From assembly GCA_031412355.1 (NCBI GenBank), contig JANOCR010000317.1:1-19746 (forward strand): a stretch of 19,746 nucleotides of DNA. The letters run 5' to 3'. Source of the DNA: JAENVT01 sp031412355 (GTDB taxonomy: Bacteria; Actinomycetota; Acidimicrobiia; Acidimicrobiales; Ilumatobacteraceae). The notes under the pieces are model-generated. The model was not told the DNA's origin. It saw nothing but the letters and a program-made list of their open reading frames with translations, and did no database searches. The position numbers were made by a program, and so were the translations under genes. This document shows, one piece after another, positions 13,151-19,746 of this stretch; position 1 is the first letter of the stretch, and every line of letters starts with the position of its first letter.

Positions 13151-14073
13151 CGTCGATGTCGCCGACCGGAACGCCGGATCGCGCCCCCTACCCGTCCCCG
13201 GCCTTCCCGCCGGGTTGCCGAGCCGCCCTGTCATTGACCTTCGATGCCGATGCCGAGACAGCAGTGTTGGTCACCAAGCCGTCGGGGTGGAACGACGCCA
13301 TGGCGATGACCCACCAAGCCTTCGGTCCCAAGGTCGGGATTCCACGGCTGATGAGAATCCTCGCCGAGGAGGATGTGCGGGCGACGTTCTTCGTGCCCGG
13401 CTGGACGGCGCGCCGATACCCGACCCTTGTCGCCACCTTGATGGAAGCGGGCCACGAGATCGGTCACCACTCCGACCTGCACATACCAGCGCCCCATATG
13501 ACAAAGGACGAGGAGCGTCGCGACTTCGAACAGGCACTCAAAACCCTGCGATCACAGGGTGCGGATGTGCGCGGATATCGCGCGGCATGGTGGCAGGCCA
13601 CGTGGCACACACTCGATCTGCTCGCCGAGCACGGCCTGACCTATGACTCGAGTTTGATGGACGATGATCGCCCCTATGTGCTGCGCATCGGCGAACACCG
13701 CCTCGCTGAGCTGCCGCCTCACTGGTCGTTGGACGACTGGGAGCAGTACGCGTTCTTACCCGATCCGATGATCGGCTCCAACATCGAGCCACCCTCGAAG
13801 GTGCTCGAGTTGTGGCGTTGCGAGCTCGACGCCCAGCGCAATGAGGGGGGACTGGTCGTCGGCACGATGCACCCGTTCCTGTCGGGTCGGGCGTCGCGCG
13901 CCGAGGTACTGCGCGAGATAATCGGCTACGCCCGGTCGTGCGGTGATGTTTGGATCGCGCCGCTCGGTGAGATCGCTGACGCAACGCTGGCGTCACCCCA
14001 CATCGCCGAGCGTTTCCCTGACATCCCCGACCTCGCTTTGGGGCCGTACTATCCCGACATGGAGACACCATGA
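13147..14073 (+). CDS. polysaccharide-deacetylase-fold hydrolase, PuuE/cyclic-imide-hydrolase-like
   Basis: A 308-residue NodB-fold protein. The segment LSLTFDADAE (Asp33, Asp35) and the motif GHEIGHHSDLH (His103, His107, His108) correspond to metal or active-site positions in the family; GYRAAWW and GTMHPFLSGR give the later Arg and His motifs. The layout, with early Asp-x-Asp-x-Glu and a late His-Pro-Phe, resembles PuuE-type allantoinases, cyclic imide hydrolases and HpPgdA more than secreted chitin or peptidoglycan deacetylases, and no signal peptide is seen. Next to an NCS1 permease and RidA, opening a cyclic amide ring in the cytoplasm is the likeliest role. It overlaps both neighbours by 4 bases. 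Confidence 0.82.
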   Translation: MTSMSPTGTPDRAPYPSPAFPPGCRAALSLTFDADAETAVLVTKPSGWNDAMAMTHQAFGPKVGIPRLMRILAEEDVRATFFVPGWTARRYPTLVATLMEAGHEIGHHSDLHIPAPHMTKDEERRDFEQALKTLRSQGADVRGYRAAWWQATWHTLDLLAEHGLTYDSSLMDDDRPYVLRIGEHRLAELPPHWSLDDWEQYAFLPDPMIGSNIEPPSKVLELWRCELDAQRNEGGLVVGTMHPFLSGRASRAEVLREIIGYARSCGDVWIAPLGEIADATLASPHIAERFPDIPDLALGPYYPDMETP

Positions 14074-14465
14074 GCAACGACGACATCGATCACGTTCGAG
14101 GTGCAGCGAATCACCTGATCGAACGCTTCGGAGCGTTCGATGGTGACGGCTACTTCGCCTGCTTCGCGCCGGAGGCAACGTTCCTGTTCCACGCGACCAA
14201 CCGGCTGCTCGGCTCCCGGGCAGAATACGAGCGGGAGTGGGCGAGCTGGGTCGACGCCGGCTTCGAGGTTGTGAGTTGCGCCACACATGATCAGCGGATC
14301 GACCTGGTCACCCCTGACGTCGCGGTGTTCACGCACCGCGTGCTCACCACAGTGGCCGATGCCGACGGCACTCACGACCTGGTCGAGCGAGAGAGCATCG
14401 TGTTTCGTCGCGAGCCCTCGGGAGCGTGGCTCGCTGTTCACGAACACCTCAGCCCCATGTCGTGA
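14070..14465 (+). CDS. NTF2/SnoaL-like protein
   Basis: A 131-residue alpha+beta-cone protein. Helix LIERFGAFDGDGYFACFA is followed by strands EATFLFHATNR and DVAVFTHRVLTTV, ending in GAWLAVHEHLSPM. This order fits the SnoaL/DUF4440 group of the NTF2 superfamily, which includes small hydrolases, isomerases and ligand-binding proteins. His/Asp residues that could act in catalysis are present, but the reaction cannot be assigned. The start overlaps the hydrolase stop by 4 bases, so it belongs to the operon. A second NTF2-like protein is encoded at 18520, with low similarity by eye. Confidence 0.78.
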   Translation: MSNDDIDHVRGAANHLIERFGAFDGDGYFACFAPEATFLFHATNRLLGSRAEYEREWASWVDAGFEVVSCATHDQRIDLVTPDVAVFTHRVLTTVADADGTHDLVERESIVFRREPSGAWLAVHEHLSPMS

Positions 14466-14470
14466 GCTGA

Positions 14471-14716
14471 ACGAACTGGACGCTCGCTGCCGCTACCGCC
14501 TGGACTGCGGTCGAAGCACGTGCGAAACGAAAGCGGCGATCCCAACCGCGAGAGGAATTGCTCGCGGCGACGTTGGCAGTGATTGTAGAAAAGGGCTTGG
14601 CCGCGACGCAGATCAATGATGTCGCAGCTGCTGTCGACATCAGCCCAGCCGGTCTGCTCTATCACTTCGCGCTCCCAACAGGGTGTGCCCGTCAGGCCCG
14701 CTTCGGAATAGAGTGA
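14471..14716 (+). pseudogene. TetR-family regulator, N-terminal remnant without start codon
   Basis: One frame spells EELLAATLAVIVEKGLAATQ, then INDVAAAVDISPAGLLYHF, the helix-turn-helix of a TetR repressor, preceded by a basic AKRKRRSQPR. After Tyr-His-Phe the family sequence breaks off (ALPTGCARQA, then a stop) where the Lys-Glu-x-Leu linker should follow. No ATG, GTG or TTG start lies upstream in frame before a stop at 14468. The gene has thus lost both its start and its ligand-binding domain. It sits inside the operon between the NTF2-like and RidA genes, so it may once have been the local regulator. Confidence 0.72.
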
Positions 14717-14723
14717 CCGCTCG

Positions 14724-15119
14724 ATGACGCTGGAATTGATCGATCCCGACGACCTGCCCACACCGTCGAGCTACACCCACGTGGTCGCCGCGACCGGTAG
14801 GCGGCTAGTGTTCGTCGCCGGACAGGTGGCCGACGACGCGCAGGGTCATCTCGTCGGTGCCGGCGACCTGGCGGTCCAGGCCCGCCAGGCGTTCGCCAAC
14901 GTCGCCCGCTGCCTCGCCGCTGCGGGAGCGCGACCCGAACAGGTGGCGAAGATCACGATCTACGTCGTACACCACCGGCCGGAGTATCTGCCCGACATCG
15001 AGGAGGCCCGGATCGCGGTGTTCGGCGACCACAAACCCGCCGACACCCTCTTGGGAGTGGAGGCTCTGGCCGAGCCGGACTACCTGATCGAGGTTGACGC
15101 GATCGCCGTCGTCGACTGA
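14724..15119 (+). CDS. RidA/YjgF-family protein without the usual Arg
   Basis: A 131-residue RidA-fold protein: RRLVFVAGQVADDAQGHLVG, QARQAFANVARCLAAAGARP, VAKITIYVVH, and YLIEVDAIAV at the end. RidA proteins speed hydrolysis of enamine/imine intermediates, and relatives such as RutC serve pyrimidine breakdown. The archetype's catalytic Arg lies in a Pro-Ala-Arg-Ser segment; here the matching stretch reads PADTLLGVEAL, so the Arg is absent, as in the less understood Rid subfamilies. It probably trims or stabilises an intermediate of the operon's pathway. It follows the TetR remnant by 7 bases and is the last gene of the operon. Confidence 0.86.
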   Translation: MTLELIDPDDLPTPSSYTHVVAATGRRLVFVAGQVADDAQGHLVGAGDLAVQARQAFANVARCLAAAGARPEQVAKITIYVVHHRPEYLPDIEEARIAVFGDHKPADTLLGVEALAEPDYLIEVDAIAVVD

Positions 15120-15333
15120 GGCGCTACGCACGACGCTGAGGTAGCCGGGAACTCCGTGCAACCCTGTGCCAGTGGTGACGGTTACATCGGCGTTTCGCGA
15201 CAGTGCGAACAGCATCTTGAGCACCGCCCGTGCCGGGACACAGGTCGCACTCCGCTGGACTCCCGGCGATTACGACAACTGAATTCGACGCGTTCCCGGC
15301 GCGCTGGCGCGGAACTATGCAGTGCTCGGCTTG

Positions 15334-15352
15334 GGCCCGTTACGAGCGGGCC
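15334..15352. terminator. hairpin between convergent genes
   Basis: GGCCCG (15334-15339) and CGGGCC (15347-15352) form a 6 bp GC stem with a 7-base loop, between the RidA stop (15119) and the stop of the convergent regulator (15386). There is no T run, so only a possible bidirectional terminator. Nothing else is recognised in 15120-15385. Confidence 0.35.
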
Positions 15353-15385
15353 GACCCGGCATGGAGCGCGGGTTGTCGATCGGCG

Positions 15386-18346
15386 TTATGGGGTGGGGCC
15401 CGAGCAGCGCGCTGGTCCCAGCGCTCCGGCGCCGGTAATGCCTCTCTCGCTCGTTGCCAGCAGACCGTTGTTCTGCGCCCACCGCGTTGCTGTTGCTCGG
15501 GTCGAGGTTCCGATCTTGGTGTAGATGTTCTGGATGTGGCGATCGGCCGTCTTGGGGGAGATGAAAAGCCGCTCGGCAATTCTGCTGGTGGTGAGGCCGT
15601 CGGCGACGAGGCGCAGCACTTCGAGCTCTCGCTTCGAGAGCCCTGCCGGCCGTCGAGCGACTCGTGTTCGGCGGTCCTGGACCTCGTCGATGCGGGCTTG
15701 CGCGTAGATGGCGGCGTCGTCGAGGTCCATGGCCAGGCCCGTGGCAGCGATGGTCGCGGCCGTTGAGCCGAGCTTGGTCGACAGCCGCGTTCCGAGGTCG
15801 GTGAGCTCGGGGACGTGGTCGACCGCCGCGGGGATCTTCGCCAGCGCGGCGTGGAGCGTCAGTGCCGCGTCGGGCTCGTCGATCCGCTCGAAAAGGTGGG
15901 GCAGCGAGGCGAGCGTGATGATCAGTTGGGCGACGTTTCCTGCCCGGCGGAACGCTTCGATCGCGAGATCGAACTCGACCAGTGCCGGGTCGGGCTGTCC
16001 CATCGCCGTGTGGAGCCGGGCGGCGTCGCGGGCAATGAAGCCGCGGAAGAAGTCGACCCCGTCCTCTTCGACGACCGCGAGCCCTTGCTCCCACGCCGAC
16101 AGGGCGCGGGTCGGGTCGACCTTGGCCAGGGTCATGCCTGCGGTCCACAAGGCGTACGCCACCCAGAACGGGTTCGCAACCTCGCGTGCTGCAGCCACGG
16201 CGCCGTCGACGAGGTCCAGCGCCTCGTCAACGCGACCGCTGGACTGGAGTCCGTCGACCAAGGCGGGGCGAGCGAACGCGAGTGATGCGCCGCCGTAGCC
16301 GTCGGCGATGGCGGCGAACTCGACGTAGCGGTCCAGTCGCCCTGCGTACACGTTGGCCAACGCAGCAATGAACGCGGACAAGCCGGGCTCGCACGACTCG
16401 TAAGCGGGATCGTGCTCCAATCGCATCGCGTGTTCGGCGTGGGCGGCGGCGGTGACCGGACGGCCTACGAAGCAGGAATAGCCGCACGCGCACAGCAGCC
16501 GGGGAAGGCGGGCGAGGTCCGCGGCGATCGCCGCATCGACCAGACTCTCGGCCCAGGCGATCGGCTCGAATATGTTGGCGCTGGTCCCGATGAGACTGGC
16601 GTGTGCTGCGACGTCGACCGCCGTCGCAAGGTCACGATCAGCAGACCATCGGTAGGCGGCACGGAGATCGGCGAGCTGCGATCGCGTCCAGCCGACCGCA
16701 CCCGACCAGCCGGGACCGTTGTGGATCGCCCACTGACCGGCGACCGCGTCTGCGAACCATCGCGCATGCTGGTCGCGGGAGTGAGCGAGACGATCCGATG
16801 CAACGAGTTCGTCGATCCCGAACTGGCGGATGGTTTCGAGAAGGCGGTAGCGCAGCCGACCGTCGCCATGGTCGGCGACGACGAGCGACGACCGGACCAG
16901 GCGATCGAACGCTCGCAGCACCACCAGGTCGTCGGCGTCGCCGTAGACACCGATGAACGCGTTCAGGTCGAACGCACCGGCGAACACAGCGGCTCGCGCC
17001 AGCACGTCTCGTTCGGCCTCGTCGAGTAGGTCATAGGACCACCGCACCAACTCGGTCAACGATTGCTGACGACGCGGCGCACCCCCGACCCCCTCGAGGA
17101 GGCGGAACCGATCGTCGAGGCGGTCACGGACGTCGGTGACACTCATGCCGGCCATGCGGGCGGCGGCGAGCTCGATCCCCAAGGGCAGGCCATCGAGGCG
17201 CTGGCAGATCTCCAGCACTGCAGGCGCGGTCGCCGGATGGTCGTCGAGGGAGAAGTTCGGCCGCACCGACCTGGCCCGCTCGACGAACAATGCCACTGCG
17301 GGAGAGAGCGGATCATCCACCGTCAGCGGGAGAACCGGCACCCCATGTTCGCCTCGCGCGTGGAGCGGCTCTCGTGAGGTCGCCAGGATCCGCGGCCCGA
17401 CCGTTGCCTCGAGCAGTTGCTCTGCGAGGTCGGAGGCCATCCTCAGAACGTGCTCGCAGTTGTCGAGGATGAGCAGGAGATCCTTCCGGGACAGCGTGTC
17501 GATCAGCGTCTGCTTGATCGGCGTGTCGGCCTGAGGACTGACACCAAGGGTGCTCGCAATCGCGTCGGGTACCGCTTCTGCATCACTGACCGCAGCGAGG
17601 TCCACGAACCACACGCCGTCACGAAAGCGGGGCCCGATCATGTCGGCGACCTCGACCGCGAGACTGGTCTTGCCAACCCCGCCGGCACCGGTGAGCGTGA
17701 CCAGACGGTGCTCACCGACCCACTCACCGATGCGACCGAGCTCTTCAACGCGCCCGATCAGCGGGGTCGGTCGGATCGGAAGATTCGACCGGGCTGGCTC
17801 GATCACCCGCAACGGCGCAAACGTGCCGCCACCCACCTGGAACAGCCGGAGTGGTTCGGCAACGTCGCGGAGGTGACAGACACCGAGATCGGCCAAATCC
17901 GTCGGTGCCGCTGCGGAGCGCACCGAATCGGTGATCAACACCTGACCGCCGTGCCCGGCCGCCTCCACACGCGCGGCCGTGTTCACAACCGGCCCCAAGT
18001 AGTCACCGTCGCGCTCCTCGGCCTCCCCGAGATGCAACCCCATCCGAACCCTCAACGACGGACCCGGCCACGTTGCACCATCAAGCGCGAGTTGCGCCTC
18101 GGTCGCAGCGCGCACGGCATCGGACGCCCGACCGAACGCCGCCGCGAACGAGTCGCCGGCAGTCGCGAACACATAGCCACCGTTGCCCTCGATCGCAGCG
18201 CGAAGAATCGTGTCGTGCACTCGCAGCGACGCTGCCATCGCATCGCTGTCAGCAGCCCACAACCGCGTCGACCCCTCGACATCGGTGAAAAGGAACGTCA
18301 CCGTGCCCGACGGCAGCGTCCCCGACCCGTCCCCGCTCCCCGACAT
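15386..18346 (-). CDS. cyclase-domain / NB-ARC ATPase / LuxR transcriptional regulator
   Basis: A 986-residue cytoplasmic regulator. Residues 13-170 form a class III nucleotide cyclase domain with metal Asp22 (FTDVEGST) and Asp65 (AGDSF) and Asn122/Arg126 (VVNTAAR); the purine-selecting Lys position reads Ala (FATAGD), so cyclase activity is doubtful. Residues 190-470 are an NB-ARC/AAA module with P-loop GAGGVGKT (220-227) and Walker B LLLILDN (290-296). A long helical, TPR-like part follows. Residues 899-965 are a LuxR helix-turn-helix (SKRELEVLRLVADGLTTSRI, then AERLFISPKTADRH). ATG 18346 is chosen because the cyclase domain starts 13 residues later; the frame extends to 18505 but overlaps the intergenic region. 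It is divergent from the NTF2-like gene at 18520, its likely target. Confidence 0.9.
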   Translation of the reverse strand: MSGSGDGSGTLPSGTVTFLFTDVEGSTRLWAADSDAMAASLRVHDTILRAAIEGNGGYVFATAGDSFAAAFGRASDAVRAATEAQLALDGATWPGPSLRVRMGLHLGEAEERDGDYLGPVVNTAARVEAAGHGGQVLITDSVRSAAAPTDLADLGVCHLRDVAEPLRLFQVGGGTFAPLRVIEPARSNLPIRPTPLIGRVEELGRIGEWVGEHRLVTLTGAGGVGKTSLAVEVADMIGPRFRDGVWFVDLAAVSDAEAVPDAIASTLGVSPQADTPIKQTLIDTLSRKDLLLILDNCEHVLRMASDLAEQLLEATVGPRILATSREPLHARGEHGVPVLPLTVDDPLSPAVALFVERARSVRPNFSLDDHPATAPAVLEICQRLDGLPLGIELAAARMAGMSVTDVRDRLDDRFRLLEGVGGAPRRQQSLTELVRWSYDLLDEAERDVLARAAVFAGAFDLNAFIGVYGDADDLVVLRAFDRLVRSSLVVADHGDGRLRYRLLETIRQFGIDELVASDRLAHSRDQHARWFADAVAGQWAIHNGPGWSGAVGWTRSQLADLRAAYRWSADRDLATAVDVAAHASLIGTSANIFEPIAWAESLVDAAIAADLARLPRLLCACGYSCFVGRPVTAAAHAEHAMRLEHDPAYESCEPGLSAFIAALANVYAGRLDRYVEFAAIADGYGGASLAFARPALVDGLQSSGRVDEALDLVDGAVAAAREVANPFWVAYALWTAGMTLAKVDPTRALSAWEQGLAVVEEDGVDFFRGFIARDAARLHTAMGQPDPALVEFDLAIEAFRRAGNVAQLIITLASLPHLFERIDEPDAALTLHAALAKIPAAVDHVPELTDLGTRLSTKLGSTAATIAATGLAMDLDDAAIYAQARIDEVQDRRTRVARRPAGLSKRELEVLRLVADGLTTSRIAERLFISPKTADRHIQNIYTKIGTSTRATATRWAQNNGLLATSERGITGAGALGPARCSGPTP

Positions 18347-18408
18347 CCACCCAGCTTGCCAGCTCCGTACGACGAGCGCGCACGCATCGCAATCGCCATC
18401 GGTTCGAC

Positions 18409-18447
18409 CTCCCCACGGAGTCTCGCCGGCGAAATGGGGAGATCTCC
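18409..18447. promoter_or_regulatory. inverted repeats in the divergent promoter region
   Basis: CTCCCCA (18409-18415) and TGGGGAG (18435-18441) form a perfect inverted repeat with a 19-base spacer, and GGAGATCTCC (18438-18447) is a perfect 10 bp palindrome overlapping it. The spot lies between the regulator start (18346) and the NTF2-like gene (18520), so it could bind the LuxR domain. No clear -35/-10 pair was found. Confidence 0.4.
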
Positions 18448-18519
18448 TGATGCGAGCTGGCGGCGATTCCCCGATGATCGAACTCATCACCACCAACCCA
18501 CTCACAAGGAGAGCGGAAC

Positions 18520-18918
18520 ATGAGCGAGACCATGACCAACGCCGACGTCGTCCGACGCGGCTACCAGGCCTTCAACGAAGCCGACATCGACACGATCCGG
18601 CGTCTCTGGCGCGACGACGCCACCTGGACAACGCCTGGCGAGAGCACCGTCGCCGGTACCGCACGAGGCATCGACGCAGTCATCGCCCAGTACGGCCGCT
18701 ACGGCGGCGAGACCAACGGAACCTTCCAGGCCCAGCTGCACGACGTCTTCGAGGCCGACGACGGGCGGGTCGTCGGCCTGCACCGCAACGTCGGCGAACG
18801 CAACGGCAAGCAGCTCGACACGATGTGCTGCATCGTGGTCGAGGTCGAAGGCGGTCAAGTCAAGTCCGGCGTCGAGTACTTCTTCGACCTGCACAACTGG
18901 GACCAATTCTGGTCCTGA
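18520..18918 (+). CDS. NTF2/SnoaL-like protein, divergent from the LuxR regulator
   Basis: A 132-residue SnoaL-like protein: NADVVRRGYQAFNEADIDTI, then LWRDDATWTTPGESTVAGT, GIDAVIAQYGRYGGETNGTF, QLHDVFEADDGRVVGLHRNV and a strand ending GVEYFFDLHNWDQFW. This is the classic order of the SnoaL_2/ketosteroid-isomerase-like group. AAGGAG at 18506-18511 gives a strong ribosome site 8 bases before the ATG. It stands alone, transcribed away from the large cyclase-LuxR regulator, a frequent layout for regulator and target. Ligand or reaction unknown. Confidence 0.85.
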   Translation: MSETMTNADVVRRGYQAFNEADIDTIRRLWRDDATWTTPGESTVAGTARGIDAVIAQYGRYGGETNGTFQAQLHDVFEADDGRVVGLHRNVGERNGKQLDTMCCIVVEVEGGQVKSGVEYFFDLHNWDQFWS

Positions 18919-19024
18919 GCAACCCGCCGCAGATCTGGGAGCCGGCAGCACACCGCGCCTAGCCCCGCGGCCCGGGCGGCGAGTCGGCGCAGTGGAGATG
19001 CCGTGGCCGCGTTCGTCGCTTGTG

Positions 19025-19480
19025 TCAGGTCGTGTCGGCCGCGTCGGGGTGGGGCACCGAACGAACGGTGAGGCCGTCGATGCCCTGGAAGTCTGCGGGG
19101 TTGACGGTGTACAGCGGGAGTTCGTTGGACAAAGCCACGGCGGCAATCAACGCGTCGTACGCCCTCGCCACCGGCTTGCGGCCGGCTTGCCGGAGGTTGG
19201 CGGCGACCCCACCGAATCGGCGGGCAGCGGCGGCGTCGAACGGCAGGGCCCGGAACGACGACTCGGCGAGCTGCAGGTGGGCCTGGCGAACGGCGCGTTC
19301 ACGCTGGTCCTCGGTGACGAGTGGACCGACCGACAGTTCGGCGAGGGTGATCGCGGTGATCTCCGGATGCTCCGGGAGTGCCGATGGCTCGGCGAGCCTG
19401 TCAAGGAGGATCACCGTGTTCGTGTCGAGGATTCCCCGGACATCGGCATGAGCGGCTCGCCGAGGATGCGAGCGGCTCAC
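19025..19480 (-). CDS. PIN-domain ribonuclease toxin (FitB/VapC-like)
   Basis: A 151-residue PIN-domain protein: ILDTNTVILLDRL (first Asp), ITAITLAELSVG (Glu), ARAYDALIAAVAL (Asp) and a LPLYTVNPADFQGI end, the pattern of FitB-type VapC toxins. Start GTG 19480 is chosen because it overlaps the antitoxin stop by 4 bases (GTGA); no ATG lies closer to the domain in frame. It is the second gene of a two-gene unit read from 19713 leftwards. All four acidic or polar PIN positions look intact, so it is probably active. It is unrelated at a glance to the two VapC copies of the att array and has no att repeat beside it in this window. Confidence 0.88.
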   Translation of the reverse strand: MSRSHPRRAAHADVRGILDTNTVILLDRLAEPSALPEHPEITAITLAELSVGPLVTEDQRERAVRQAHLQLAESSFRALPFDAAAARRFGGVAANLRQAGRKPVARAYDALIAAVALSNELPLYTVNPADFQGIDGLTVRSVPHPDAADTT

Positions 19481-19713
19481 AGCGACGCGTCCAACACTCG
19501 ATCGACGTCGGCTCGAAATGCGGCGACGTCCATCGGTGGCAGGCTGCGCCACCGGGTGAGCAGCGATGCGGCGTCGAGGCCCTCGGGTGGCAGTGGCACC
19601 AACTCAGCGACGGGCACGCCCGAGCGTGTGATGACGACGGTCTCGCCCGAGAGCACGCGGTCGATGACCTCGCCGCCGTGGTTGCGGAGATCCCGGATGG
19701 TCACGTCACTCAT
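19477..19713 (-). CDS. Phd/YefM-family antitoxin
   Basis: A 78-residue antitoxin with the Phd/YefM N-terminal DNA-binding fold: VTIRDLRNHGGEVIDRVLSG, then ETVVITRSGVPVAELVPLPP. The C-terminal tail (LTRWRSLPPMDVAAFRADVD) would embrace the PIN toxin. It overlaps the toxin start by 4 bases. The palindrome at 19721-19738 and a -10-like TACAGT 6 bases before the ATG suggest a self-repressed leaderless promoter. Confidence 0.9.
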   Translation of the reverse strand: MSDVTIRDLRNHGGEVIDRVLSGETVVITRSGVPVAELVPLPPEGLDAASLLTRWRSLPPMDVAAFRADVDRVLDASL

Positions 19714-19719
19714 AGATGG

Positions 19720-19738
19720 ACTGTATCACGCGTGAGAC
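19720..19738 (-). promoter_or_regulatory. operator and leaderless promoter of the Phd-PIN pair
   Basis: TCACGCGTGA (19726-19735) is a perfect palindrome, extending to TGTATCACGCGTGAGACA (19722-19739) with one mismatched pair. On the minus strand TACAGT (19720-19725) lies 6 bases before the ATG, directly abutting the palindrome. Binding of the antitoxin would mask the promoter. Confidence 0.55.
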
Positions 19739-19746
19739 ACCAGGGG

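Noticed and set aside
18347..18505. 53-residue N-terminal extension of the cyclase-LuxR regulator
   Set aside because: It would fill the divergent promoter region and has no domain character; MSGSGDG at 18346 lies just before the cyclase domain.

Overview
The window is high-GC DNA with dense, often overlapping genes, many GTG starts and several leaderless-looking promoters. This points to an actinobacterium. The cyclase/NB-ARC/LuxR regulator and the general gene style would fit Acidimicrobiia (Ilumatobacter-like), but that placement is a guess.

The left half (about 1-10,100) is a patchwork of small integrative elements. It is punctuated by four same-orientation copies of a ~190 bp attachment-site-like repeat (1681-1869, 3829-4018, 7151-7341, 9554-9741). 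Each copy has a ~130 bp element arm that starts with a paired GTGCAC motif, then the 3' half of a type II tRNA, most likely tRNA-Leu, from the anticodon loop to the discriminator A. No matching 5' half is in the window, so these are att sites and not tRNA genes. The segment between copies 1 and 2 is a compact unit of ~2.15 kb holding only a tyrosine integrase and a CcdA/MazF-type toxin-antitoxin pair. Left of copy 1 lie an MntA/HepT pair whose HEPN toxin has an internal stop, and a VapBC pair whose VapC has Glu replaced by Gln in a PIN acidic position. Between copies 2 and 3 lie a histidine-kinase remnant and an orphan FtsX-type ABC permease. Between copies 3 and 4 lie a DUF5678-like/retropepsin-like pair, two gene remnants (MDR oxidoreductase, GNAT) and a second, near-identical VapBC pair. 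A decayed integrase 5' end follows copy 4. The block VapC-VapB-arm-core-integrase start is therefore present twice (992-~2240 and 8863-~10107).

From 10168 the character changes. A good sigma70-type promoter precedes a tightly coupled operon: an NCS1 nucleobase/hydantoin-type permease, two short-chain dehydrogenases, a PuuE/cyclic-imide-hydrolase-like polysaccharide-deacetylase-fold hydrolase, an NTF2-like protein, a truncated TetR remnant and a RidA-family protein. It looks like uptake and catabolism of a nitrogen heterocycle or cyclic amide; the substrate cannot be read from sequence.

Convergent to it is a 986-residue regulator (class III cyclase domain, NB-ARC ATPase, long helical region, LuxR HTH). 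A second NTF2-like gene is transcribed divergently from it. The window ends with a Phd/YefM-PIN toxin-antitoxin pair with a palindromic operator.
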